A stretch of DNA of 64,000 nucleotides from Pseudokineococcus lusitanus. Lineage in GTDB: Bacteria; Actinomycetota; Actinomycetes; Actinomycetales; Quadrisphaeraceae. This document shows positions 26,870 through 35,509 of the stretch, piece after piece. Made by a program: the position numbers and the translations under genes. Positions within the stretch are counted from its first letter, which is position 1, and every line of letters starts with the position of its first letter. Under the pieces are notes generated by a model, which was not told where the DNA came from, searched no databases, and worked only from the letters and a program-made list of their open reading frames with translations. The stretch lies in the NCBI RefSeq assembly GCF_003751265.1, contig NZ_RJKN01000004.1, positions 353,837-417,836 on the forward strand, read 5' to 3'.

Positions 26870-27284
26870 CTGCTCACATCCCCTTCCGCGGCGGCCAGGT
26901 TACCACGGCGAGAGGGCCCCTCCGGGCCCGTCCACGAGCATCGTCGCAGGTCAGGGGCTCGCGGAGGGCCGCATCCGTCCTCCCAGGGCCTTGACAGGAA
27001 GACCGGGCGCATGCTGCGACGGGTGCCGCGGGACACCGCTCCGGCCCCTCCGGCGGGTCTCCCCGCCCGCCCCCCGGGCCCCTCCCAGACCTCTCCCCGC
27101 CCCCTCCGCGCCGACCGCGGCGGCCGGCCAGGGCGGGGCCCGGGGCCCTGCGGCAGAGCCGCCCTCGGCCCCCGCCACGACGGGCCGGGGCCCACGGGGC
27201 CCGGCGGGGCGGCCGCGGCTACGCTGCCCCCGACGTCCGCGCCGACCGCCCGGCCGCGACGGACCGACGACCGAGGAGACACCC
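26870..27284. other. Divergent intergenic region carD / lipoprotein gene
   Basis: 415 bp without a gene, separating carD from the rightward lipoprotein gene. A TTGACA at 26991-26996 matches the -35 consensus on the plus strand, but no convincing -10 box lies at the proper distance. The last 12 bp hold the GAGGAG ribosome binding site of the lipoprotein gene. Nothing else was recognised. Confidence 0.5.
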
Positions 27285-27875
27285 GTGCCCCTTCCCCGCC
27301 CCGCGGCGCCCCGCGCCGCCGTCCGGTCGGGCGCCGCCCTCCTGGCCGCCGGCGCCCTCGCGCTGACGACCGGCTGCGCGGTCTCCCCCGTCGTCAACCA
27401 GTTCTCCACCGAGCTGCAGTACGCGCCGTCCGACGGCGTCTCGGCGTCGGTCGTCCTCCAGGAGACGACGACCGAGCAGGTCCAGCAGCGCCTGCTCGCC
27501 CGCAACCTCCTCCTGCTCGGCGCGGGCGAGGACCAGGCCGCCGCGCTCTACGGCGTCCTCGTCAACGAGTCGCTCGAGGAGGTCTCGGCCGTCATCAGCG
27601 GGCCGGGCGGGCTCTTCGCCGAGGTCGTCGTGCCCCCGCGCAGCAGCGTCCCGCTCACCGAGGTCCCCGAGGAGACGCTCGGCGTCCCGCCGCTCGAGGC
27701 CCCCGAGGGCGCGGAGACGACCGGCACCCTCGTCGCCGACCCGGTCGGCCACCAGCCGGGCACGCTGGCCGAGGTCACGATCGCCGTCGGCGACGAGGCG
27801 CTCGAGGTCTCGGTCCCGCTCCTCGACGCGACGCTGCCGGAGTACGACGGGCTGCTGCCCGCCGAGGACGCCTGA
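27285..27875 (+). CDS. Putative lipoprotein of unknown function
   Basis: 196-residue exported protein. The signal peptide (residues 1-30) ends in LALTTGC, an acceptable lipobox with C31 as the lipidated cysteine. The mature part begins AVSPVVNQFSTELQYAPSDG and contains beta-rich segments (LLLLGAGEDQAAALYGVLVNES, GPGGLFAEVVVPPRS), resembling small actinobacterial lipoproteins found near carD. It has no Met/His copper-site pattern, so a PCuAC copper-chaperone function is not supported. GTG at 27285 has GAGGAG 7 bp upstream. A strong terminator follows. Confidence 0.78.
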   Translation: MPLPRPAAPRAAVRSGAALLAAGALALTTGCAVSPVVNQFSTELQYAPSDGVSASVVLQETTTEQVQQRLLARNLLLLGAGEDQAAALYGVLVNESLEEVSAVISGPGGLFAEVVVPPRSSVPLTEVPEETLGVPPLEAPEGAETTGTLVADPVGHQPGTLAEVTIAVGDEALEVSVPLLDATLPEYDGLLPAEDA

Positions 27876-27888
27876 CCGCCCGCACGTC

Positions 27889-27928
27889 GCAGGACGGCCC
27901 CCGACCTGCCGGTCGGGGGCCGTCCTGC
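27889..27928. terminator. Strong hairpin after the lipoprotein gene
   Basis: Perfect 18-bp inverted repeat GCAGGACGGCCCCCGACC / GGTCGGGGGCCGTCCTGC with a TGCC loop, 13 bp after the stop of the lipoprotein gene and before the convergent VOC gene. Confidence 0.8.
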
Positions 27929-27976
27929 GTCCGGGGCCGTCCCGCACCGGTCGAGCCGGTCGCGCGGCCGAGGACC

Positions 27977-28399
27977 TCAGGCCGTGGCCGGTGCCGCGAC
28001 GTCGAACATCCAGCTGACGCCCCACCGGTCGGTGAGGGTGCCGAACCGGGTGCCCCACGGCGACGGCGACAGGTCCTGGTGGACCTCGGCCCCCTCGGAG
28101 AGCACCTCCCACGCCGCCTCGAGCATCGGGCCGTCGTCGCCCCACACGGCCAGGCCGCCCGCCGGGGGGCGCTGCTCCTCGGGCATGCCCGGCGGGTAGT
28201 CCGAGACCATGAGGACGCCGACGACCTCGCTGCGGAGCATCGCGTTGGCCACGAGGTCGGCGCTCGCGGGGTCGGGCATGCCGATCTGCCCGTAGGTCGT
28301 CACCTCGGGCTCGGAGCCGCGCAGCGCGCGGCGGTAGGTCTCCAGCGCCTCGCGGACGTCGCCGCGGGGGTACAGGTACGGGCTGATCTCGACGGCCAC
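27977..28399 (-). CDS. VOC-superfamily (PhnB-like glyoxalase fold) protein
   Basis: 140-residue single-domain protein of the vicinal-oxygen-chelate superfamily, PhnB/3-demethylubiquinone-methyltransferase-like subgroup. It starts MAVEISPYLYPRGDVREALETYRRAL, has the middle stretch MLRSEVVGVLMVSDYPPGMP, and ends GTRFGTLTDRWGVSWMFDV, all typical of the group. The biochemical role of these proteins is mostly unknown and metal binding is not assured. GTG at 28399 has GAGGAGG just upstream. It stands alone between the terminator and regX3. Confidence 0.85.
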   Translation of the reverse strand: MAVEISPYLYPRGDVREALETYRRALRGSEPEVTTYGQIGMPDPASADLVANAMLRSEVVGVLMVSDYPPGMPEEQRPPAGGLAVWGDDGPMLEAAWEVLSEGAEVHQDLSPSPWGTRFGTLTDRWGVSWMFDVAAPATA

Positions 28400-28556
28400 G
28401 GGGCCTCCTCGTCCGGGGGCGGTGCTCCGCCCGCTGCGTGCGGGCGGCCCCTCGCCGCCCGCTGCCCCTACCGACCGGCGACGGGCGGGGAACTCATCGG
28501 TGGCGCTCCTCCCCCGACGGTCACCCCGTCGGGTCGGGTCGCCGGGCCGGGCGGGC

Positions 28557-29240
28557 TCAGCCCTCGAGCTTGTAGCCGAGCCCCCGCACGGTGACGAGGC
28601 GCGTCGGGCTGGCCGGGTCGTCCTCGATCTTGGCGCGCAGCCGCTTGACGTGGACGTCGAGCGTCTTCGTGTCGCCGACGTAGTCGGCGCCCCACACCCG
28701 GTCGATGAGCTGGCCGCGGGTCAGCACCCGGCCGGCGTTGCGCAGCAGCACCTCGAGGAGCTCGAACTCCTTGAGCGGCAGGGACAGCGGCTCGCCGCCG
28801 AGGGTGACGACGTGGCGCTCGACGTCCATCCGCACGGGGCCGGCGGCGAGGGCGGCCGGGTCCTCGCCCTCGTCGACCTCGCCGCCCCGGCGCAGCACGG
28901 CGCGGATGCGGGCGAGGAGCTCGCGCGAGGAGTACGGCTTCGTCACGTAGTCGTCGGCGCCCAGCTCGAGGCCCACGACGACGTCCACCTCGCTGTCCTT
29001 GGCCGTCACCATGATGACGGGGACGGCGCTGCGGGCGCGGAGCTGGCGGCAGACCTCGGTGCCGGGCAGCCCGGGGAGCATGAGGTCGAGCAGGACGAGG
29101 TCGGCCCCGGCGCGGTCGAACTCGGCGAGGGCGGCGGGGCCGTCGGCGGCCACCGCGACCTCGTAGCCCTCGCGCCCCAGCTGGTAGGCCAGCGGGTCGC
29201 TGAGGGACTCCTCGTCCTCGACGAGCAGGATGCGGGTCAC
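28557..29240 (-). CDS. regX3: Two-component response regulator RegX3 (phosphate response)
   Basis: 227-residue OmpR/PhoB-family regulator. The receiver domain (1-120) has D9, the phospho-acceptor D52 in LVLLDLMLPG, T79 and K101. The winged-helix domain (about 130-226) ends with the classic TVRGLGYKLEG. It follows the senX3 sensor gene on the same strand, with phoU divergent, which identifies it as RegX3, the regulator of phosphate-starvation genes. GTG at 29240 with GAGGAG upstream fixes the start. The 115 bp between it and senX3 hold no gene. Confidence 0.95.
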   Translation of the reverse strand: MTRILLVEDEESLSDPLAYQLGREGYEVAVAADGPAALAEFDRAGADLVLLDLMLPGLPGTEVCRQLRARSAVPVIMVTAKDSEVDVVVGLELGADDYVTKPYSSRELLARIRAVLRRGGEVDEGEDPAALAAGPVRMDVERHVVTLGGEPLSLPLKEFELLEVLLRNAGRVLTRGQLIDRVWGADYVGDTKTLDVHVKRLRAKIEDDPASPTRLVTVRGLGYKLEG

Positions 29241-29355
29241 GGGCGCTCCTCGGCGTCTGCGGGCCGGCCGCCTCGTGCGGCGCGGCCCCTCGGTGCGGTG
29301 GTCGGGCGGGTCTGGCGGTCCTGAGGTCCTGGGGTGCTGCGGGTGACGAGCCGGG

Positions 29356-30573
29356 TCAGCCCGCGGCGCGGGGCTCGGCGGCGGGGGCGGCGACGTCGTC
29401 GGCGGCCCGGCGCAGCGGGAGGCGGAGCGTGAAGGTCGACCCCTCGCCGGGGCGGCTCCACAGCCCCACGTCGCCGCCGTGGTTGGCCGCGACGTGCTTG
29501 ACGATGGACAGGCCGAGGCCCGTGCCGCCCGTGGCCCGCGAGCGGGCCGGGTCGAGGCGGTAGAAGCGCTCGAAGACGCGGTCGGCCTCCGCCTCGGGGA
29601 TGCCGATGCCCTGGTCGCGGACGACGACCTCCACCCGCTCGCCGACGACGGAGACGACGACGGCGACGCGCGTGCCGGGGTCGGAGTAGTGCACGCCGTT
29701 GTCGACGAGGTTGCGCACCGCCGTGACGACGAGCTCACGGTCGCCCCAGACCTGGGCGGGCGGGCCCTGCCGGCGCGCCGGGTCGGCGCCCTCGGCGGAC
29801 AGCTGCGTGGTGATGCGCACGCCGCGGCCGTCGGCCACGAGGCGGGTCCGGTCCACGGCCTCGAGGACGGCCTCGTCGACGTCGACGGGCACGGGCTGGT
29901 GCCGCGCGTCGGCGTCCTGGAGGCGGGAGAGCTGGACGATCTCCTGCACGAGCGCCGACAGCCGCTGCGACTCACGGGTCATCCGCTGGGCGAAGCGGCG
30001 CACCGTGGCCGGGTCCTCGGCGGCCTGGTCCATCGTCTCGGCGAGGAGGGCGATGGCGCCGACCGGCGTCTTCAGCTCGTGGCTGACGTTGGCGACGAAG
30101 TCCCGCCGGACCTCCTCCAGTCGCTTGGCCTGGGTGCGGTCCTCGACGAGGACGAGGACGTGCAGCGACCCCAGCGGCGCCACCCGGACGCCGACGACGA
30201 GCATGCCCGCGCCGTCGGGGGACGACGGGACGAAGGGGCCGCGCGGCAGCTGCATCTCGGCGTCGCGGATCTCCCCGTCGCGGCGCACGTGCGCGACCAT
30301 CCGCGCCAGCTCCTCGTGGACGAGCTCGCGGTCGCGGACGATGCCGAAGGCGTGCGCGGCGGCGCTGGCCCGCACGACGGAGTCGGCGACGTCGAGGACG
30401 ACGGTGGCCGAGGACAGCACGGCGAGGACGTCGGTGGCGCCGGGCGGGAGGTCGTCGTCGAGGTCGGGCGGCGGGGCCGGGCGCCGCTCGCCCCAGCGGG
30501 ACGCGAGGACGCCGCCGGCGCCCACGAGCACGCCGACCAGGCCGGCGAGGGCCGTCGTCCAGGTGCCGTCCAC
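29356..30573 (-). CDS. senX3: Sensor histidine kinase SenX3 (phosphate sensing)
   Basis: 405-residue membrane histidine kinase. One membrane segment (residues 5-25) is followed by a PAS-like region (about 45-148), HisKA with H165 in FVANVSHELKTPVGAI, and the HATPase domain with N-box NLVDNGVHYS, G1 DQGIGIP and G2 GTGLGLSIVKH. The short single-helix N-terminus and the PAS are typical of SenX3, which in mycobacteria senses phosphate status through the Pst/PhoU machinery. GTG at 30573 gives the VDGTWTTALAG start. It is divergent from phoU, with PHO-box-like repeats between. Confidence 0.95.
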   Translation of the reverse strand: MDGTWTTALAGLVGVLVGAGGVLASRWGERRPAPPPDLDDDLPPGATDVLAVLSSATVVLDVADSVVRASAAAHAFGIVRDRELVHEELARMVAHVRRDGEIRDAEMQLPRGPFVPSSPDGAGMLVVGVRVAPLGSLHVLVLVEDRTQAKRLEEVRRDFVANVSHELKTPVGAIALLAETMDQAAEDPATVRRFAQRMTRESQRLSALVQEIVQLSRLQDADARHQPVPVDVDEAVLEAVDRTRLVADGRGVRITTQLSAEGADPARRQGPPAQVWGDRELVVTAVRNLVDNGVHYSDPGTRVAVVVSVVGERVEVVVRDQGIGIPEAEADRVFERFYRLDPARSRATGGTGLGLSIVKHVAANHGGDVGLWSRPGEGSTFTLRLPLRRAADDVAAPAAEPRAAG

Positions 30574-30656
30574 GCGCCGCAGCGTAGGGCTGCCCCGGGC
30601 GCCGGCGGGCCGGGGAGGGCCCCGCGCCACGGCCCGGCGCGCGCCGGTCGCCTCCC

Positions 30657-30685
30657 GTTCACCCCGGGGGTCGACGGCGTTCACG
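30657..30685. promoter_or_regulatory. PHO-box-like direct repeat between senX3 and phoU
   Basis: GTTCACC at 30657 and GTTCACG at 30679 are 22 bp apart start to start, i.e. two 11-bp turns, with a degenerate GGTCGAC unit between. Actinobacterial PhoP/RegX3 sites are direct repeats of GTTCACC-like 11-bp units, so RegX3 probably binds here and controls phoU and senX3-regX3. Confidence 0.55.
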
Positions 30686-30706
30686 CGACGGTGGAACGCT
30701 GCGGCC

Positions 30707-31369
30707 ATGCGAGAGGTCTTCCACGACGAGCTGCGGTCCCTGGCCGAGCAGCTGACCCAGATGAGCGGCCTGGTCAGCGCCGCCATGGCCAACGCCACGC
30801 AGGCCCTGCTCGAGGGCGACCTCGCCCTCGCGGAGAGCGTCATCAGCGCGGACGCGCAGATCGACGCGCAGCAGCGCCACCTCGACGACCGGGCGGTCAC
30901 GCTGCTCGCCCGCGAGTCGCCCGTGGCCACCGACCTGCGCGTCGTCGTCTCGGCGCTGCGCATGTCCACGTCGCTCGAGCGGATGGGCGACCTCGCCCGC
31001 CACGTCGCGAGCCAGGCGCGCCTGCGCCACCCGCACCACGTCGTCCCCGAGGTGCTCGTCCCGACCATCACCGAGATGGGCGACGCCGCGGCCCGCATCG
31101 CCACGGCCGCGGGCACCGTCATCACGACGCGCGACCTCGAGCTGGCCGCCCAGGTCGAGCGCGACGACGACCGGCTCGACGAGCTCCACAAGTCGGTCTT
31201 CACGACGATGAACGCCCCGGAGTGGTCGGAGTCGACGGAGCGGACCATCGACATGACGCTCTGCAGCCGCTACTTCGAGCGCTACGGCGACCACGCGGTC
31301 TCCGTCGTGCGCCGCGTCGGCTTCCTCGTCACCGGCGAGTGGATGAAGCCGGTCCAGCCCGTCGCCTGA
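30707..31369 (+). CDS. phoU: Phosphate signalling regulator PhoU
   Basis: 220-residue all-helical protein with two PhoU three-helix repeats. Each has the family metal-binding pattern: ARESPVATDLRVVVSALRMSTSLERMGDLARH in the first, and DMTLCSRYFERYGDHAVSVVRRVGFLVTG in the second. It links phosphate uptake status to SenX3 and dampens the phosphate-starvation response. ATG at 30707; the GTTCAC repeats lie 22-50 bp upstream, suggesting direct RegX3 control. It converges with gpmA across a 25-bp terminator stem. Confidence 0.95.
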   Translation: MREVFHDELRSLAEQLTQMSGLVSAAMANATQALLEGDLALAESVISADAQIDAQQRHLDDRAVTLLARESPVATDLRVVVSALRMSTSLERMGDLARHVASQARLRHPHHVVPEVLVPTITEMGDAAARIATAAGTVITTRDLELAAQVERDDDRLDELHKSVFTTMNAPEWSESTERTIDMTLCSRYFERYGDHAVSVVRRVGFLVTGEWMKPVQPVA

Positions 31370-31375
31370 GCCCCC

Positions 31376-31429
31376 CGCACGCACGAGGGCCCGCACCGCC
31401 GTCCGGCGGTGCGGGCCCTCGTGCGTGCG
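31376..31429. terminator. Very strong bidirectional terminator between phoU and gpmA
   Basis: Perfect 25-bp inverted repeat starting CGCACGCACGAGGGCCCGC and its complement, with a GTCC loop. It begins 6 bp after the phoU stop and ends 10 bp before the gpmA stop on the other strand. Confidence 0.9.
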
Positions 31430-31439
31430 GGACCGGTCG

Positions 31440-32192
31440 TCAGGAGGTGCGGCGCCCCTGGGCGGCGACGGCCGCGGCCGCCGCCGCGGCGGCGTCCGGG
31501 TCGAGGTAGCGGCCGCCGCGCGTCAGCGGGCGCAGCTCGTCGTCGAGCTCGTAGAGCAGCGGGATGCCGGTGGGGATGTTGAGGCCGGCGATGTCGTCGT
31601 CGGAGATCCCGTCGAGGTGCTTGACGAGGGCGCGCAGCGAGTTGCCGTGCGCCGCGACGAGGACGGTGCGGCCCGCACGCAGGTCGGGGACGACGGCGTC
31701 CTCCCAGTACGGGAGCATCCGCGCGACGACGTCCTGCAGGCACTCGGTGGCCGGCATGGCGTCGCCGAGGTCGGCGTAGCGCGGGTCGCCGGCCTGGCTG
31801 AAGTCGTCGCCGGCCTCGATGGCGGGCGGCGGGGTGCTGTACGAGCGGCGCCAGAGCATGAACTGCTCCTCGCCGTAGGTCTCGAGCGTCTGGGCCTTGT
31901 CCTTGCCCTGCAGCGCGCCGTAGTGGCGCTCGTTGAGGCGCCAGGAGCGGGTGACGGGCACCCAGTGCCGGTCGGCGGCGTCGAGCGCGAGGTTGGCCGT
32001 GGTGATCGCGCGGCGCAGGAGCGACGTGTGCACGAGGTCGGGGAGCAGCCCCTCCCCCTTGAGCAGCTCGCCGCCGCGCCGCGCCTCGGCCTCGCCCTTC
32101 GCCGACAGGGGGACGTCCACCCAGCCGGTGAAGAGGTTCTTCGCGTTCCACTCGCTCTCGCCGTGGCGGAGCAGCACCAGGGTCATCGACAT
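31440..32192 (-). CDS. gpmA: 2,3-bisphosphoglycerate-dependent phosphoglycerate mutase
   Basis: 250-residue glycolytic mutase interconverting 3- and 2-phosphoglycerate. The phospho-histidine motif is [10 protein letters not shown] with H10, the second catalytic histidine H182 is in [12 protein letters not shown], and E88 in [15 protein letters not shown] is the proton donor. The family insertion [10 protein letters not shown] is present. An Ala-rich tail (about 233-246) extends the C-terminus. ATG at 32192 is followed by [11 protein letters not shown]. It is downstream of mshA on the same strand, a common actinobacterial neighbourhood. Confidence 0.96.
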   Translation of the reverse strand: MSMTLVLLRHGESEWNAKNLFTGWVDVPLSAKGEAEARRGGELLKGEGLLPDLVHTSLLRRAITTANLALDAADRHWVPVTRSWRLNERHYGALQGKDKAQTLETYGEEQFMLWRRSYSTPPPAIEAGDDFSQAGDPRYADLGDAMPATECLQDVVARMLPYWEDAVVPDLRAGRTVLVAAHGNSLRALVKHLDGISDDDIAGLNIPTGIPLLYELDDELRPLTRGGRYLDPDAAAAAAAAVAAQGRRTS

Positions 32193-32259
32193 GGCCGCCA
32201 GCGTAGGGGCCGGGCCGTCGGCGGCACCTCGCCCGGGGCGGGGCCCGGGGGCCGGTTGC

Positions 32260-33657
32260 TCAGCGGCAGGGCGCGGGCGTCCGGCGGGCGGCCCGGGCCG
32301 CGACGGCGGCGCGCGCCCGGACGTAGAGGGCCTCGGTGCGCGCCGCCGTGGCGTCCCAGCCGTAGCCGGCGGCGTGCTCGACGGCGGCCGCGCCGAGACG
32401 GGCGCGGCGGGCGTCGTCGCGCAGGAGGTCGGCCAGCACGGCGGCCCACGTCGCCGGGTCCGCCCCGTCGACCAGCACCCCCGTGACGCCGTCGACCACC
32501 GCGGTGCGGAGCCCGCCGGTGCTCGTCGCGACGACGGGCGTGCCGCAGGCCTGCGCCTCCAGCGCAACGAGCCCGAAGGACTCCGTGCGCGAGGGCACCG
32601 CCACGAGGTCGGCGGCGCGGTACCAGCGCGCGAGCGCGGGCGCGGGCTGCGGGTCCACGAGCCGGACGACGTCGTCCGCGCCGGGCACCCCGCGCAGCCC
32701 GAGGGAGCGGGCGAGCGCGTCGAGGTCGTCGCGCGCGCTGGCGCCGGCCCCCGCCCCCGACGGCCCCCCGACCACGACGACGACGAGGCGGGCGGCCCGG
32801 CCGGGGTCGAGCACGCCGGCGCGCAGCGCCGCGGCCGCCCGGACCAGGACGTCCGGCCCCTTGAGCGGCTGCAGCCGGCCGGCGAAGAGGACGACGAGGT
32901 CGTCGTCCCCGAGCCCGAGCGCCCGCCGCCCCGCCGCGGCGTCGGCGGCGTCCGCCGGCGGCGCGAAGGCCGACAGGTCCACGCCGGGCGGCACGACGGC
33001 GACGCGGTCGGGGTCGGCCCCGTAGAGCTCGACGAGCTCCCGCCGCTCGTCGACGGTGCTCGCGACGAGCCCGTCGGCCGCCGCGACGACCTCCTCCTCG
33101 CCGCGGACCCGGACCGCGGGCTCCGGCGGCTGGCCGGGCCCGCGGTGGAGGTCCTTGACCCGCGCCGTCGTGTGCATCGTCTGGACGAACGGCACCCGCC
33201 ACCGTGCGGCCAGGCGCCGCCCGACCACCCCGGAGAGCCAGTAGTGCCCGTGGACGACGTCGTAGCGCTCCGCCGGCGTGGCGTCGGGCGGGTCGAGGAG
33301 CCGGTCGGCCAGGGCGGGCAGCAGCGCGGGCAGCTCCTCCTTCGGCACCTCGTGCGCCGGGCCCGCGGGGACGTGGAGGACGCGGACGCCGGGGCCGACC
33401 CGGACGACGGGCGGCTGGTCGGGCGCCGTCGCGCGCGTCAGCAGGTCGACGGCGGCACCGCGCCGGGCCAGCGCGGCGGCGAGGCCGCGCACGTACGTCG
33501 TGAGGCCGCCGGCGTCGCCGCTGCCGGGCTGGTCCAGGGGCGAGCTGTGCACGGACAGGAGGGCCACGCGGCGGGGCGGGGCCGCCGGCGCTCCGGCCCC
33601 GGGGCCGTCCGGGCCGTCCGCGGGGTCGGCGGTCGGGCGGTCGGGCACGGTCGGCAC
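32260..33657 (-). CDS. mshA: D-inositol-3-phosphate glycosyltransferase (mycothiol step 1)
   Basis: 465-residue GT4 glycosyltransferase that transfers GlcNAc from UDP-GlcNAc to 1-L-myo-inositol-1-phosphate, the first step of mycothiol synthesis. Motifs: [30 protein letters not shown] near the start, [13 protein letters not shown], the acceptor-site segment [39 protein letters not shown] and the donor-site [22 protein letters not shown] at 33657 is chosen; the GTG at 33648 is nearly equivalent. The first 25 residues are disordered. gpmA lies downstream; a methyltransferase gene is divergent. Confidence 0.94.
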   Translation of the reverse strand: MPTVPDRPTADPADGPDGPGAGAPAAPPRRVALLSVHSSPLDQPGSGDAGGLTTYVRGLAAALARRGAAVDLLTRATAPDQPPVVRVGPGVRVLHVPAGPAHEVPKEELPALLPALADRLLDPPDATPAERYDVVHGHYWLSGVVGRRLAARWRVPFVQTMHTTARVKDLHRGPGQPPEPAVRVRGEEEVVAAADGLVASTVDERRELVELYGADPDRVAVVPPGVDLSAFAPPADAADAAAGRRALGLGDDDLVVLFAGRLQPLKGPDVLVRAAAALRAGVLDPGRAARLVVVVVGGPSGAGAGASARDDLDALARSLGLRGVPGADDVVRLVDPQPAPALARWYRAADLVAVPSRTESFGLVALEAQACGTPVVATSTGGLRTAVVDGVTGVLVDGADPATWAAVLADLLRDDARRARLGAAAVEHAAGYGWDATAARTEALYVRARAAVAARAARRTPAPCR

Positions 33658-33736
33658 GACCGGGACGCTACGCCCTGCGCGCGACGCGCCGCCCCGCGGC
33701 GGCGGGGCGTGCGGGCGACGTCGGGGACCATGGGGC

Positions 33737-34627
33737 GTGCCGTCGCCCTCCTCCGCCGCCGTGCCCGCGGGCGCGCTCGCCCGGCGGGCGCCGGCGGGGG
33801 CGCCCGTCGGCGTCGTCACGCGGGGCACCACGGGCCCGGACCGGCTGCGCCGGGTGGACCGGTGGGCCGCCGGCCCCGGCGCCCGCCTGCTCCTGGCGGC
33901 CGAGGACCCCCTCGTCGTCGACCTCGGCTTCGGCGCCGTGCCGACGACGACGCTGCGGCTCGCGCGGGCGCTGCGGGAGGTGCGGCCCGACGTCGCGGTC
34001 GTCGGGCTGGAGGTGGACCGCGAGCGCGCCGCGCTCGCCCGGCGCCTCCTCGACGGCCTGCCCGCGGCGGAGGTCCGCGGCGTGGACGTGGGCGTCGGGG
34101 GCTTCGAGCTCGGCGGGCCGGTCGCGGGGCGCCGTCCGGTCCTCGTGCGGGCCGCCAACGTGCTGCGGCAGTACGCCGTCGAGGACGTGCCGGCGGCGTG
34201 GGACCTCGTGACGGGCCGCCTCGCCCCGGGCGGGCTCCTGCTCGACGTGACGTGCGACGAGGTGGGCCGGCGGGCGGCGTGGGCGGTCGTCGGCGCCGAC
34301 GGGCCGCGGGAGCTCGTCCTGTCGGTGCGCACGGCGGACCTCGCCCTCCCGGGCGCGCAGCCCTCCGACGTCGCCGAGCGGCTGCCGAAGGCCCTCGTCC
34401 ACGCCAACGTGCCGGGGACGCGGGTGCACGCGTGGCTGGCCGCGCTCGACGCGGCCTGGCACCGCGCCGCCCCGCTCGCCCCGTGGGGGCCGCGGCAGCG
34501 GTGGGTCGCGACGTGCCGCGCCGTGGCGGCGGAGGGGTGGCCGGTCGTCGTCCGGGCGCCCCGGGGCGGCCCGCGGCGCTGGCGGCTCGGCGAGGTGGCC
34601 GTGGCGTGGGGGGCGGTGGCGCCCTAG
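33737..34627 (+). CDS. Class I SAM-dependent methyltransferase-like protein
   Basis: 296-residue protein with a Rossmann methyltransferase core. Motif I is LVVDLGFGAVPTTTLRLARAL, followed by VVGLEVDRERAALARR (acidic residue for the SAM ribose) and later LLLDVTCDEVGRRAAW. C-terminal elements (LPKALVHANVPGTRVHAWLAALD) are typical of a family often encoded next to mshA in actinobacteria. The substrate is unknown. It starts with GTG at 33737, 79 bp from the divergent mshA start, and converges with the DUF2516 gene. Confidence 0.8.
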   Translation: MPSPSSAAVPAGALARRAPAGAPVGVVTRGTTGPDRLRRVDRWAAGPGARLLLAAEDPLVVDLGFGAVPTTTLRLARALREVRPDVAVVGLEVDRERAALARRLLDGLPAAEVRGVDVGVGGFELGGPVAGRRPVLVRAANVLRQYAVEDVPAAWDLVTGRLAPGGLLLDVTCDEVGRRAAWAVVGADGPRELVLSVRTADLALPGAQPSDVAERLPKALVHANVPGTRVHAWLAALDAAWHRAAPLAPWGPRQRWVATCRAVAAEGWPVVVRAPRGGPRRWRLGEVAVAWGAVAP

Positions 34628-34646
34628 GGGCGTCCGCCCCGGCGGG

Positions 34647-34964
34647 TCACCAGCCGGAGCTGCCGACTCCGCGGCTGCCGGGGCCGCCGCCCACCGAGCG
34701 GAGGGCGGGGCGCACGTCGGCGAGGTACACGCCCGCGGCGACGAGCGGGATGATGATGAGGCCGAGGCCGCCCGCCGTCGCGAAGCTGACGAGCGAGGCC
34801 ACCGCGAGGATGGCCACCCACTTGTTCTTCGTCAGCTTGCCCGCGGCGGCGAAGGCGCCGGCCGGGCGCCGGGCCGCGTCGACGAGGGCGTAGACGCAGA
34901 GCGCGAGGACGGCCAGGCCGAGGAGCAGGGTGACGAGGCCCTGGGCCTGGAAGATCGACTGCAT
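34647..34964 (-). CDS. DUF2516 family small membrane protein
   Basis: 105-residue membrane protein with three hydrophobic segments: about 9-30 (LVTLLLGLAVLALCVYALVD), 49-60 (WVAILAVASLVSF) and 66-82 (GLGLIIIPLVAAGVYLA). The loop KLTKNKWVAIL is the DUF2516 signature. Function is unknown; the family is restricted to Actinomycetota. ATG at 34964. It lies 98 bp downstream of the dtd gene on the same strand. Confidence 0.85.
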   Translation of the reverse strand: MQSIFQAQGLVTLLLGLAVLALCVYALVDAARRPAGAFAAAGKLTKNKWVAILAVASLVSFATAGGLGLIIIPLVAAGVYLADVRPALRSVGGGPGSRGVGSSGW

Positions 34965-35062
34965 GGGCGCAGCGTAGGTGCCCGTCGCCGGCGCGGCCCG
35001 GCCGTCCACCCGCCCGGCTCCCCCGGCCCCCTCCTCGGTCCCCGCGTCCGGCGCGCGGGACG

Positions 35063-35509
35063 TCAGACGTCGACGACGAGGGTGACCGGCCCGTCGTTGA
35101 CGAGCTCCACGGCCATGTGGGCGCCGAAGCGCCCGGTGGCCACCTCGAGGCCCTCCGCCCGGAGCCCCGCGACGACGGCGTCGACGAGCGGGGCGGCGAC
35201 GTCGCCGGGCGCGGCCGCCGACCAGCTGGGTCGGCGCCCCTTGCGCGTGTCCCCCTGCAGCGTGAACTGGCTGACGACGAGGACGGGCGCCCCGGCCTCG
35301 ACCACGGAGCGCTCGCCGTCGAGCACCCGCAGCCCGGCGACCTTGCGGACCATCGCCGCGACCTGCTCCGGCCCGTCGTCGCGGGCGACGCCGACGAGCA
35401 CGCACAGCCCCTGCCCGCCCCCGCCGTCCCCGCCGGGGTCGACGGCGCCGACCACCTCGCCGTCGACGACGACGGACGCCCGCGAGACCCGCTGCAGGAC
35501 CGCCCTCAC
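35063..35509 (-). CDS. dtd: D-aminoacyl-tRNA deacylase
   Basis: 148-residue DTD that removes D-amino acids (and glycine from tRNA-Ala) from mischarged tRNAs. It starts VRAVLQRVSRASVVVDGEVVG, has the catalytic VSQFTLQGDTRKGRRPSW stretch and ends FGAHMAVELVNDGPVTLVVDV, in which the Gly-cisPro-type GPVT motif is visible. The length is normal. The GTG start overlaps the asparaginase stop by 4 bp (GTGA), so the two are translated together. Confidence 0.96.
   Translation of the reverse strand: MRAVLQRVSRASVVVDGEVVGAVDPGGDGGGGQGLCVLVGVARDDGPEQVAAMVRKVAGLRVLDGERSVVEAGAPVLVVSQFTLQGDTRKGRRPSWSAAAPGDVAAPLVDAVVAGLRAEGLEVATGRFGAHMAVELVNDGPVTLVVDV

Noticed and set aside
26991..27020. Promoter with TTGACA at -35 for the lipoprotein gene
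   Set aside because: The -35 hexamer is perfect, but no acceptable -10 hexamer lies 16-19 bp downstream, so it is noted only within the intergenic description.
27285..27875. PCu(A)C-type copper chaperone function for the lipoprotein
   Set aside because: The protein lacks the His/Met copper-binding pattern; only general size and export signal agree.
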